Source of the DNA: Spirochaetota bacterium
GTDB lineage: Bacteria > Spirochaetota > UBA12135 > COTS27 > JAFLEE01
DNA: 64,000 nucleotides
Assembly (NCBI GenBank): GCA_017302015.1
Contig: JAFLEE010000013.1
Coordinates: 23,062 to 87,061, forward strand
Reading direction: 5' to 3'
The notes below the pieces were generated by a model. That model saw only the letters and a program-made list of their open reading frames with translations, made no database searches and was not told the DNA's origin. This document shows, piece after piece, positions 50,532 through 57,423 of this stretch (position 1 is the stretch's first letter; the number at the start of each line of letters is the position of its first letter). A program made the position numbers and the translations under genes.

Positions 50532-52754
50532 TCACTCGTTGAGCGTGCGCTCGAGGATGTGGCGCTGCACGTCGTTGGGGAGTTCGACGAACCGGGCGCT
50601 GAAGCCCCCGACCCGCACCATGAGGTGGCCCCACTTCTCCGGCCCCCGCATGGCGGCCTCGAGGTCGCCCCGGTTGACCACCGTGAGCATGGCCTGGGCC
50701 CCGCCCGCGGCGAAATAACCCGACAGGAGCGCCTCGAGTTTGGGGCGATGGGCGGTGAACATCGACTTCGAGAACTTCATGTTCTGCACCGCCCCCGCGT
50801 GGTGGTCGGTGCGCAGTTTCACGAGGGAATTGAGGAAGGCCGTCACGCCCTGGCGGTCGCGCCCCGCCACGGGGTTATTCCCGTTGGCCAGGGGGTCCCC
50901 GGCCTTGCGCCCATCGGGCAGGGCCCCGACCATCTTCCCCAAGGCCACGTTCATGGAATTATTGATGACCACCACGAGGTAATAGGCGAGGCCAACGGCC
51001 GCGGCCTGGTCGCGGGTGAAGCCGCAGACATGGTCGTGGACGCGGGCGGCCATGGCATCGGCCACGTCGTCGTCATTCCCGTATTTCGGCAGGGCGAGGA
51101 GATGTTTCCTCAGCCCCTCGGCTTCCTCCCAATCGTTCCCCATCGCCGTAAGCAGGCTTTCCATCGTCTCCGTTTTATTTTCGAAGACGGCGGCGCGGAT
51201 GGCGGTGAGCGCGTCGGCCACGTCGGTATTCCCGTAGGTCTCCAGGGTGCCCGCGAGGTAGCGCACGCCGCCGCGGAGGGCCGCCTTGCGCCGGGAAAGG
51301 CAATCGTCGGTGAGGAGCGTGGTGAAGAGGCAGGGGGCCTCGCGACCCAGGGTGTCGTACTCGATTTTTTCCTGGGCCGTCAGGGCCGCCACGCTGTATT
51401 CCACCTGCGCCGCATAGGCACGCCAGAGGTCTTCGAACGAGGCGAACGAAGCGGCCTCGCCGGTGCGCGGTCCCATGACCTTGCCGCTTATGGGGCAACG
51501 CCCGTCGTTCAGGGCGATCTCGAGGCATTTGGCCAGGTTGATGGCGCCGCTGGGCGTGGCGAACCCCTTCTTCCACAGCATGTACTCGCCGCAGCCGAAG
51601 GGCAGGTACTCGACGGCTTCGGCCTCGGAGATGCCCATGGCCTTGGCGGCGGCGGGGATATTCACCTCGTCGTTGTAGAGCATGGGGAAGGTGACCCCCT
51701 CGGCCAAGACATCCAGGGCCTTCGCCATGAGGGCCGGATTTTGCCCGTCATGGAAGCGAAGCGTGAGTTGGGGCACGATGACCCGGGCGCGCCGCGTGGC
51801 TTCCATCGCCAGGAGCGCGAACCGGTCGCCGGCCTCCTCGTTCTCGCGGCCCTTGCCGCCGACGATGATGCGGGCGTCCCAGCAGGGGACGGTGGCGTCC
51901 ATGAGTTTCCACAGCGAGACGAGGAGATCGGTCGCCGCGGCTTCGTCGAGGAGGCCCGCGTCGAGGTCGCGGGCGAGGAAGGGCCCGAGCACCTCGTCGA
52001 GCCGGCCATAATTCCAACTACCCGCGGCCCAGGAAGCGAGCCAGAATAATTGGGCGGCCTCGCGGAAAGTTCGGGGAGGGCGGTTGGGGAGGGATTCCAG
52101 GGCCTCGGCGAGGGACCGCACCTCGCCCATGGCGGAGCCCGCATCCCGAATCTCCCCGGCGTACCGGCGCGCCACATCGGCCAGCAGGTCGAGGCACCCG
52201 CACAGGGCCTCCCCCAGCGCCGCCTCTCCGCCCTCCGCGCCCTCGAAGTTCCGGGAGACCTCCGCTTTCATGCCCGGGATGCCCAGGGCGAGCAGCCGCC
52301 CATAATCCAATTGGGTGCCCCCGAGGCGATAGAGCGGATAGGCCGGGTGGACGATCGCGAGGCTATCCACGGGCAGGGCTTGCGATACCCATGGCGGATA
52401 CGCCGCCCGGGTTTTGGCGGTGGTGTTCTCGACGCGCCAGAAGGCGAGCATCGCCTCGACATGTTCGCGCAGGGCCGCATCGGCCGGGGAGGATTCGAGA
52501 ACGTTCCGGATCGCGGCCTCGTGGCAATAATAGCCGAACCCCCCGGGTTGGGTCGAAAAGCCGCACAGGGGATGGCGAATGCGCCCGGCGAATAAATCGC
52601 CCGGCTTCATCGCCTGGAAAAACGCGGGCAGGAGAACCTCGAGGCACCGCCATTCCCGGATCGCCGGGTGGACATCCCGGTTTTCCCGATAAACCCGCGT
52701 GAACTCCAATTCGGTGGCGAGGGGGCGGAGGGCGGTTTTCTGGAGGGTCGGCAT
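50532..52754 (-). CDS. Glycyl radical enzyme, substrate unknown
   Basis: The 740-residue protein carries the C-terminal radical loop VRVGGFSARFVELPND with predicted radical site Gly717. The active-site Cys388 is in LPFGCGEYMLW, with Glu390 two residues later; the CxE pair is typical of dehydratase/lyase-type GREs rather than PFL's Cys-Cys. NIPAAAKAMGISEAEAVEYLPFG and DGRKAGDPLANGNNP also fit the family. It is slightly shorter than glycerol, choline or hydroxyproline lyases. It is encoded with its activase and a divergent AraC regulator, as is usual for inducible anaerobic catabolism. O2-sensitive when active. AAGGGAG precedes the ATG. Confidence 0.9.
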   Translation of the reverse strand: MPTLQKTALRPLATELEFTRVYRENRDVHPAIREWRCLEVLLPAFFQAMKPGDLFAGRIRHPLCGFSTQPGGFGYYCHEAAIRNVLESSPADAALREHVEAMLAFWRVENTTAKTRAAYPPWVSQALPVDSLAIVHPAYPLYRLGGTQLDYGRLLALGIPGMKAEVSRNFEGAEGGEAALGEALCGCLDLLADVARRYAGEIRDAGSAMGEVRSLAEALESLPNRPPRTFREAAQLFWLASWAAGSWNYGRLDEVLGPFLARDLDAGLLDEAAATDLLVSLWKLMDATVPCWDARIIVGGKGRENEEAGDRFALLAMEATRRARVIVPQLTLRFHDGQNPALMAKALDVLAEGVTFPMLYNDEVNIPAAAKAMGISEAEAVEYLPFGCGEYMLWKKGFATPSGAINLAKCLEIALNDGRCPISGKVMGPRTGEAASFASFEDLWRAYAAQVEYSVAALTAQEKIEYDTLGREAPCLFTTLLTDDCLSRRKAALRGGVRYLAGTLETYGNTDVADALTAIRAAVFENKTETMESLLTAMGNDWEEAEGLRKHLLALPKYGNDDDVADAMAARVHDHVCGFTRDQAAAVGLAYYLVVVINNSMNVALGKMVGALPDGRKAGDPLANGNNPVAGRDRQGVTAFLNSLVKLRTDHHAGAVQNMKFSKSMFTAHRPKLEALLSGYFAAGGAQAMLTVVNRGDLEAAMRGPEKWGHLMVRVGGFSARFVELPNDVQRHILERTLNE

Positions 52755-52899
52755 GGGGAACTCCCTTGGGCTTCTTATCCAAAGTCTAAGCCTCCAGGGG
52801 GAATCTTGCTTCCGGGGAATTGATCGCCGATTCCGGCCGGTTGACCCGCCCATCAAGGGGCGAAAACCGGGTAAAATCCATCGGCCCACCGCCCTGCCC

Positions 52900-53739
52900 A
52901 TGCCCGAAATCCTACGCCTCAAGAACGTGCTGCGGCCGAAGGCCGCCTTCCACATCGGCCGGACCTACCTCCCGGCCGGCCGCGGTTTCCGCGCCCACCG
53001 CCACGATTTCAGCGAGTTCTTCCTGGTGGAATCGGGGCGGGGGGTGCACGAAGTCAATGGGAAGCGGGTGCCCCTCGAAGCCGGTTCACTGGTGTGGATG
53101 CGCCCGAGGGATCTCCACGCCGTCCTCGGCGAGGAACTGCGCATGGTGAACATCGCCTTCGACACGAAAGAGGTCCTCGCCTTCCTGCGCCGCTACCTCG
53201 ACCCCCTGCCCGCCTTCTTCGTCGGCGGGGCCCTCCCCGGTCTCCTGCGCCTCGAGCCCGATGCCGTGCGTTGGTTCGGCCTTCGGCTGGGCCGCATCGG
53301 CGCCTCCCGCACGCGCCTCGACCGCGACCTGCTGCTCTTGGAACTCCTCGAGCGCCTGGCGTTCCGGGGATCTTCGGGGATGGGTTCCCCCGCCGTGCCG
53401 CCCTGGATCCTCGAACTCCTCGACCTCGCCCGCGACCCCGCGGTCTTCATCCATGGCACCCGTGGCCTGGTGGAGAAGAGCGGCCACAGCGCGGAGCACC
53501 TCGCCCGCGAGATGCGCCGCCACACCGGCAAGACGCCGACCCAGATCGTCAACGAAGCCCGCCTCGCCTGGGCGGCCCAGAGGCTCGAGGTCTCCGACGA
53601 CGACCCCGGCGATTTGGCCCATGCCTGCGGCTTCTCCAGCGCCGCCCATTTCTATGAATTATTCGGTAGGCGCTTCGGCGCCTCGCCGGTGAGGTGGCGC
53701 AAGAACGCGCGCTCGGTCTTCGCCCCGGTGGTCGGCTAG
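52900..53739 (+). CDS. AraC-family regulator divergent from the glycyl radical enzyme
   Basis: The N-terminal cupin reads [25 protein letters not shown] and [17 protein letters not shown]. The C-terminal domain has [34 protein letters not shown] split over the first HTH, and [29 protein letters not shown] as the second. Length is 279 residues. The arrangement (145 bp divergent from the GRE gene) suggests that it activates GRE synthesis in response to the substrate. Its stop overlaps tail-to-tail with pdxJ by 4 bp. Confidence 0.9.
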   Translation: MPEILRLKNVLRPKAAFHIGRTYLPAGRGFRAHRHDFSEFFLVESGRGVHEVNGKRVPLEAGSLVWMRPRDLHAVLGEELRMVNIAFDTKEVLAFLRRYLDPLPAFFVGGALPGLLRLEPDAVRWFGLRLGRIGASRTRLDRDLLLLELLERLAFRGSSGMGSPAVPPWILELLDLARDPAVFIHGTRGLVEKSGHSAEHLAREMRRHTGKTPTQIVNEARLAWAAQRLEVSDDDPGDLAHACGFSSAAHFYELFGRRFGASPVRWRKNARSVFAPVVG

Positions 53740-54455
53740 GCCAGGAGCAGGGCCCGCATGTCGCGCACGGCCCGGTCGAGGCCGGTGAAGACCGCGCGGC
53801 TGATGATGGCGTGGCCGATATTGAACTCTTCGAAGAGGCCCATGGCGACGAGCGGTTGCACGTTGTGGTAATTGAGGCCGTGACCGGCGTTCACCACGAG
53901 GCCGAGTTTCCGCCCCGTTTCGGCGCTGCGGGCGAGGAGCGCCAGATCGGCTTCGACCTCGGCCGGCTTGCGCAGGTTGGCGTAATGCCCGGTATGGATC
54001 TCGATATGGGTGGCCCCCACCTTGGCCGACGCCTCGATCTCTTTGGGGTCGGGATTGATGAAGAGGGAGACGAACATCCCGGCCTTGCGGAGTTTTTCCA
54101 CGGCGGCGCCTACCTCTTTCTCGCGCCCGGCGACGGCCAGGCCGCCCTCGGTCGTCACCTCTTGCCGGTTCTCGGGAACCACGCAGGCGCTATCGGGCTT
54201 CACGTCGCAGGCGATGGCGAGGATCTCGTCGCGCAGGGCGAGTTCGAGGTTGAGGCGCGTGTGGATGCGCTGGCGAAGCAGGCGCACGTCGGCGTCTTGG
54301 ATGTGGCGCCGGTCTTCGCGCAGGTGCACCGTGATGCCGTCGGCCCCCGCCTGCTCGCAGACCAGGGCCGCCTGGAGGGGCTCGGGTTCGTAGGTGCGCC
54401 GGGCCTGGCGCAGGGTGGCGACGTGGTCGATATTCACTCCGAGCAGGACGGCCAT
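53736..54455 (-). CDS. pdxJ: Pyridoxine 5'-phosphate synthase
   Basis: All PdxJ signature blocks are present in 239 residues: [90 protein letters not shown] and [17 protein letters not shown]. It condenses 1-deoxyxylulose 5-phosphate with 3-amino-2-oxopropyl phosphate in the DXP-dependent B6 pathway. The organism therefore makes its own PLP. It stands alone here; the other pathway genes are not in the window. Confidence 0.96.
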   Translation of the reverse strand: MAVLLGVNIDHVATLRQARRTYEPEPLQAALVCEQAGADGITVHLREDRRHIQDADVRLLRQRIHTRLNLELALRDEILAIACDVKPDSACVVPENRQEVTTEGGLAVAGREKEVGAAVEKLRKAGMFVSLFINPDPKEIEASAKVGATHIEIHTGHYANLRKPAEVEADLALLARSAETGRKLGLVVNAGHGLNYHNVQPLVAMGLFEEFNIGHAIISRAVFTGLDRAVRDMRALLLA

Positions 54456-54507
54456 TTGGAACTCCGTGGAGGACGCCCGCGTGCGGCCTCCCGCCGCGGC
54501 GTCGTGG

Positions 54508-54528
54508 CCGGAGGCGTCCCGCCTCCGG
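54508..54528. repeat. Perfect 8-bp-stem intergenic hairpin
   Basis: CCGGAGGC-GTCCC-GCCTCCGG forms a perfect stem-loop between pdxJ and the next gene. It lies just upstream of TATACT (54538-54543). It has no T-tract and may be an operator or an intergenic palindromic element. Confidence 0.5.
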
Positions 54529-54569
54529 GATTCAGAATATACTATATGGATGAATGCCGGGGGGTCCCC

Positions 54570-55229
54570 ATGAACGCCTTCAAACGCCTCTGCATCGCCG
54601 GTCTCCTGGCCGTCTCGGCCCCCGCCCAGGGCGCCATGGGGGAGGGAGCCGCCGACGAGGCGCTGGCCCATATCCCCACCGCCACCCAACTCCTGGAAGA
54701 CGGCGACGACCAACTCAAGTTCACCGACGTCTCCAAGTTCAAATGGGACAAGATGAAGACCCAATGGTACCTCCCCGAGGGGGAGCTCCTGGGGCCGATC
54801 TGCCGCTACCAAGTCCCGACCAAGGGGAAGGACGCCTGGGATAAACTGGGCCGCGCCACCCTCGGCGAGGGCATCCAGTCCAACGAGTACTACGCCCTGG
54901 CCCTCTTCGTGCGCCTCCTGCCCGAGGAGGGCGACAAGGAACCCGGCTCGCTCAAGATCGTGGTGCGCGAGAGCGCCGCGCCGGGGCGCACCTTCTTCGA
55001 CGAGCAACTCACCTTCGGCAGCGACTGGAAGCCCTTCTATTTCCTCGCCAAGGCCTCCGAGAATTGGCCCCTGGCCGAGTTCCTCATCGGGTTCTCGTCG
55101 CGGGTGCAGACCTTCGAGATCAAGGGCCTGGTATTGGCCCGTTTCATCGGCGAACCGCGGCTGGCCGACATCATGCCCGGGAAATTCCCCGTGGACCATT
55201 TCATCCGGAAGGTGCGCGGGAAGCACTGA
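54570..55229 (+). CDS. Exported protein of unknown function
   Basis: A 219-residue protein with a signal peptide ([22 protein letters not shown]). The mature part is Lys/Trp/Phe-rich, and the second half looks like a beta-sandwich ([42 protein letters not shown]), reminiscent of carbohydrate-binding jelly rolls. I cannot assign a family. An upstream ATG (54549) would precede the signal peptide with eight residues. No operon partner is evident. Confidence 0.6.
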   Translation: MNAFKRLCIAGLLAVSAPAQGAMGEGAADEALAHIPTATQLLEDGDDQLKFTDVSKFKWDKMKTQWYLPEGELLGPICRYQVPTKGKDAWDKLGRATLGEGIQSNEYYALALFVRLLPEEGDKEPGSLKIVVRESAAPGRTFFDEQLTFGSDWKPFYFLAKASENWPLAEFLIGFSSRVQTFEIKGLVLARFIGEPRLADIMPGKFPVDHFIRKVRGKH

Positions 55230-55282
55230 GTCCCTGCGCGCCCTCCGAGGCGGGAAGGACCTTCCGCGTAGGCGGCCGCTGG

Positions 55283-55999
55283 ATGGAAGCAATCGTTCGC
55301 GTTTCGCTCCTACTTTGGCTGGGGCACTCCCTCCTCACGGCCAACGCTTCCCCCCTCCAACTCGCCCGTGAAATGGTCGACCGGGTCGCCGTGGATTCCA
55401 ACGCCTATACGCACCGGCCCCTGGTGTGGCAGTTGCCCGAGACGGGGCCCGCCTGCTTCCGCGGGGATTGCTCCGGTTTACTGGTCCTGACCTTCCGGGA
55501 GGCGTTCGGTTGGAACGGGGCGAGTTTCCGGTCGAATACCGGCGCCGAACGGCCGCTGGCCAAGCATCTCTTCGATGCCGTCGGGCCGGGACGTGCGTTT
55601 CTCCCCGTCATGAAGGTGGATGAACTGCGCGCCGGGGATTGGGTTTTCGTGCGCTACCAGGAGACGAATGCCGGGCGGGATACGGGGCACGTCATGCTGG
55701 TGGCCGCCGACTTCTCCGCCGATTGGGGCCGGTCGGCGACCCCGCCCATCCTCCCGGGCGCCCGGCAATATTCCCTGCCGATCATCGACTCTACGATCGG
55801 GCCCCACGGCGCGGGCGATTCCCGCGAGGGACGTTCGACCAACGGAGGTATCGGCCGGGGAAACCTCCGCCTCTACGCTTCGGGGGACGGGATCCCGCTC
55901 GGCTACGCCTGGTCGCTATCGGAACGTTCGATCTACCGGGATGCTTCACGCGCCCCCCTTCGACTGGCGAGGCTCTCCCCTTCGATTCTTGACCCGTAA
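55283..55999 (+). CDS. Exported NlpC/P60-like peptidase or amidase
   Basis: The 238-residue protein starts with a signal peptide ([22 protein letters not shown]). It shows the NlpC/P60-like catalytic pattern: [19 protein letters not shown] with the nucleophile Cys (near residue 58) and a later [12 protein letters not shown] with the His, and a possible third residue in [11 protein letters not shown]. Such enzymes hydrolyse peptidoglycan peptide or related amide bonds in the periplasm. Family assignment is from motif spacing only. It is followed by the sigma-54 promoter region. Confidence 0.65.
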   Translation: MEAIVRVSLLLWLGHSLLTANASPLQLAREMVDRVAVDSNAYTHRPLVWQLPETGPACFRGDCSGLLVLTFREAFGWNGASFRSNTGAERPLAKHLFDAVGPGRAFLPVMKVDELRAGDWVFVRYQETNAGRDTGHVMLVAADFSADWGRSATPPILPGARQYSLPIIDSTIGPHGAGDSREGRSTNGGIGRGNLRLYASGDGIPLGYAWSLSERSIYRDASRAPLRLARLSPSILDP

Positions 56000-56017
56000 T
56001 CCCACCGAGAGCCGAAC

Positions 56018-56036
56018 GCGTCGTTTTTTCCGACGC
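56018..56036. promoter_or_regulatory. Inverted repeat, candidate enhancer site
   Basis: GCGTCG-TTTTTTC-CGACGC is a perfect 6-bp inverted repeat about 110-130 bp upstream of the sigma-54 promoter, at the distance where bacterial enhancer-binding proteins act. It could instead be a hairpin ending the upstream transcript, though no T-tract follows on the plus strand. Confidence 0.35.
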
Positions 56037-56145
56037 ACTGGCGAAATATTTGGCAAGACAACCAAAATCCACAAGGCCATTCCCATCCCCATCGCCCTCA
56101 TTCGCCCACGCATCGGTTTTCCCGGTCGCATTCGCCTCTGAAAAC

Positions 56146-56161
56146 TTGGCACACTCTTTGC
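56146..56161 (+). promoter_or_regulatory. Sigma-54 promoter of the ammonium-sensing operon
   Basis: TTGGCAC-ACTCT-TTGC matches the sigma-54 consensus TGGCAC-N5-TTGC with GG (56148-56149) and GC (56160-56161) exactly ten bases apart. It lies 45 bp before the first ATG at 56207, giving a predicted start near 56173. No competing sigma-70 hexamer pair is evident in the same region. Confidence 0.75.
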
Positions 56162-56206
56162 CTAGTATCAGGTGGACGAGCCAATCGGACGGCCCGCCCG
56201 CCGAAC

Positions 56207-56602
56207 ATGAGCAAGATTCATCCATCAACCGCCGCCCGAAACTTCGTCGCCGGCCTTTCCCTGCTCGCCACGCTCTCCGCCGCCCCGGCCTACCGGGTCA
56301 CCCGAGTAGAGGGGCGGGTCTTCTGGGTCCAAGCCGACCAGAAGGAACGTCGACCGGCCCTGCCCGGAACTCCCCTCGCCGCGGGCGATCTGCTGGTGGC
56401 CCTCGAGGGCGGCTCCTGCCTCTTCTCCCGTGAATCCGGCCCGGGCGCCTGGTGGCTCGGCCCCCGCAGCGCGGCGCGGATGGCGGCGAGCGCGGGGGCG
56501 GTCGGACCGGCTTGCCTCGCGGGCTCCTTGCACCCGGTGGAAAAGAACCGAGAGGGCGAGGAAGGGGCCCGGGCCGAGAACCGGGCGGGAGCGGCCCCGT
56601 GA
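56207..56602 (+). CDS. Small exported FecR-like protein
   Basis: A 131-residue protein with a signal-like N-terminus (NFVAGLSLLATLSAAPA). A FecR-like beta motif follows: YRVTRVEGRVFWVQADQKERRP, then LPGTPLAAGDLLVALEGGSCLF. The C-terminus is low-complexity and charged. FecR-type domains sense or scaffold at the envelope. It is the first gene of the sigma-54 operon, and its TGA overlaps the response regulator start. A dedicated periplasmic accessory to the membrane sensor is a reasonable but untested idea. Confidence 0.6.
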   Translation: MSKIHPSTAARNFVAGLSLLATLSAAPAYRVTRVEGRVFWVQADQKERRPALPGTPLAAGDLLVALEGGSCLFSRESGPGAWWLGPRSAARMAASAGAVGPACLAGSLHPVEKNREGEEGARAENRAGAAP

Positions 56603-56988
56603 AGAACCGCCTCCTGATCGTCGACGATAGCGTCATCATGCGCCGGGTGCTGGAGAAGTACGCCCGCGCCTTGGGCCTGGAGATCGTCGGCACCGCGGCC
56701 AACGGCCGCGACGCCCTCGGGCTCTTCGATCGGCACAAGCCCGACCTGGTGTCCCTCGACATCACCATGCCGCTGCTCGACGGCCTCGGCTGCCTCAAGG
56801 AGATCATGGACCGTCGGCCCGAGACGAAGGTGGTGATCATCACCGCCCTCGCCGACCGGGAGACCGGCCTCGCGGCCATGCGCCTGGGCGCCAAGGGGTT
56901 CATCCAGAAGCCGTTCACCGAAGCCCAGGTTCGCGACGAGTTCGCCCAGGTGCTCGGCCTGGCGGGGGGCGCCCTTGTTGGAGACTGA
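56599..56988 (+). CDS. Single-domain response regulator (CheY-like)
   Basis: This 129-residue receiver has LLIVDDSVIMRRVLEKYARAL with Asp9/Asp10, the phospho-acceptor Asp54 in LVSLDITMP, Thr in VIITALADRE, and the signalling Lys in GAKGFIQKPFTEAQ. It has no output domain. The GTG at 56599 overlaps the preceding TGA (GTGA), and its end overlaps the CheX-like start by 14 bp. It is the likely first phosphate acceptor from the Amt-CheA-like kinase. Confidence 0.93.
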   Translation: MKNRLLIVDDSVIMRRVLEKYARALGLEIVGTAANGRDALGLFDRHKPDLVSLDITMPLLDGLGCLKEIMDRRPETKVVIITALADRETGLAAMRLGAKGFIQKPFTEAQVRDEFAQVLGLAGGALVGD

Positions 56989-57421
56989 GCTCAAGGCGTT
57001 CATCGATGTCGTCATCCGCTATTTCTCCCAGGTGACGGGCGAGACCGTGGCCATGGGCGTGCCCTACGTGAAGGCCCAAGACCCCGTGCTCCTCGATTTC
57101 ACCGGGGTCATCGGCATCAGCGGGGCGCGCCGCGGCTGCCTCTGCGTGACCTCCCCGCGGGAGATGCTCCAGGCCCTCGCCGAGTCGCTCCTGGGGCCCG
57201 ACGGGCGGGACGAGGCGGCGGTGGCCGACGTGGTGGGCGAGATGGCCAACACCATCGCCGGCAACGCCCGCGAGGCCTTCGGGAGCGCCTTCATGATCTC
57301 GGTGCCGGTGGTGCTCCACGGCGCGCCGAGCGACATCACGATCAAACTGAAGCCGCCGGTCTTCGTCGTCCCGATCCAGTGGCGCGCCTGGCGAAGCTTC
57401 CTGCTCATCGGGCTGGAATAG
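56975..57421 (+). CDS. CheX-type chemotaxis phosphatase
   Basis: This 148-residue protein shows the CheX/CheC phosphatase helix VADVVGEMANTIAGNAREAFG (ExxN pattern) and the surrounding beta-sheet (LLDFTGVIGISGARRGCLCV, VPVVLHGAP). CheX dephosphorylates CheY-P. The TTG at 56975 or 56978 is preceded by a GGGGGG run. Pairing with a single-domain receiver and a CheA-like kinase argues for a compact chemotaxis-type phosphorelay rather than a classical two-component system. Confidence 0.85.
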   Translation: MLETELKAFIDVVIRYFSQVTGETVAMGVPYVKAQDPVLLDFTGVIGISGARRGCLCVTSPREMLQALAESLLGPDGRDEAAVADVVGEMANTIAGNAREAFGSAFMISVPVVLHGAPSDITIKLKPPVFVVPIQWRAWRSFLLIGLE

Positions 57422-57423
57422 CC

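Noticed and set aside
52841-52856. FNR box between the glycyl radical enzyme and its AraC regulator
   Set aside because: TTGA and TCAA half-sites are present, but the spacer is eight bases rather than the six expected between TTGA and TCAA.
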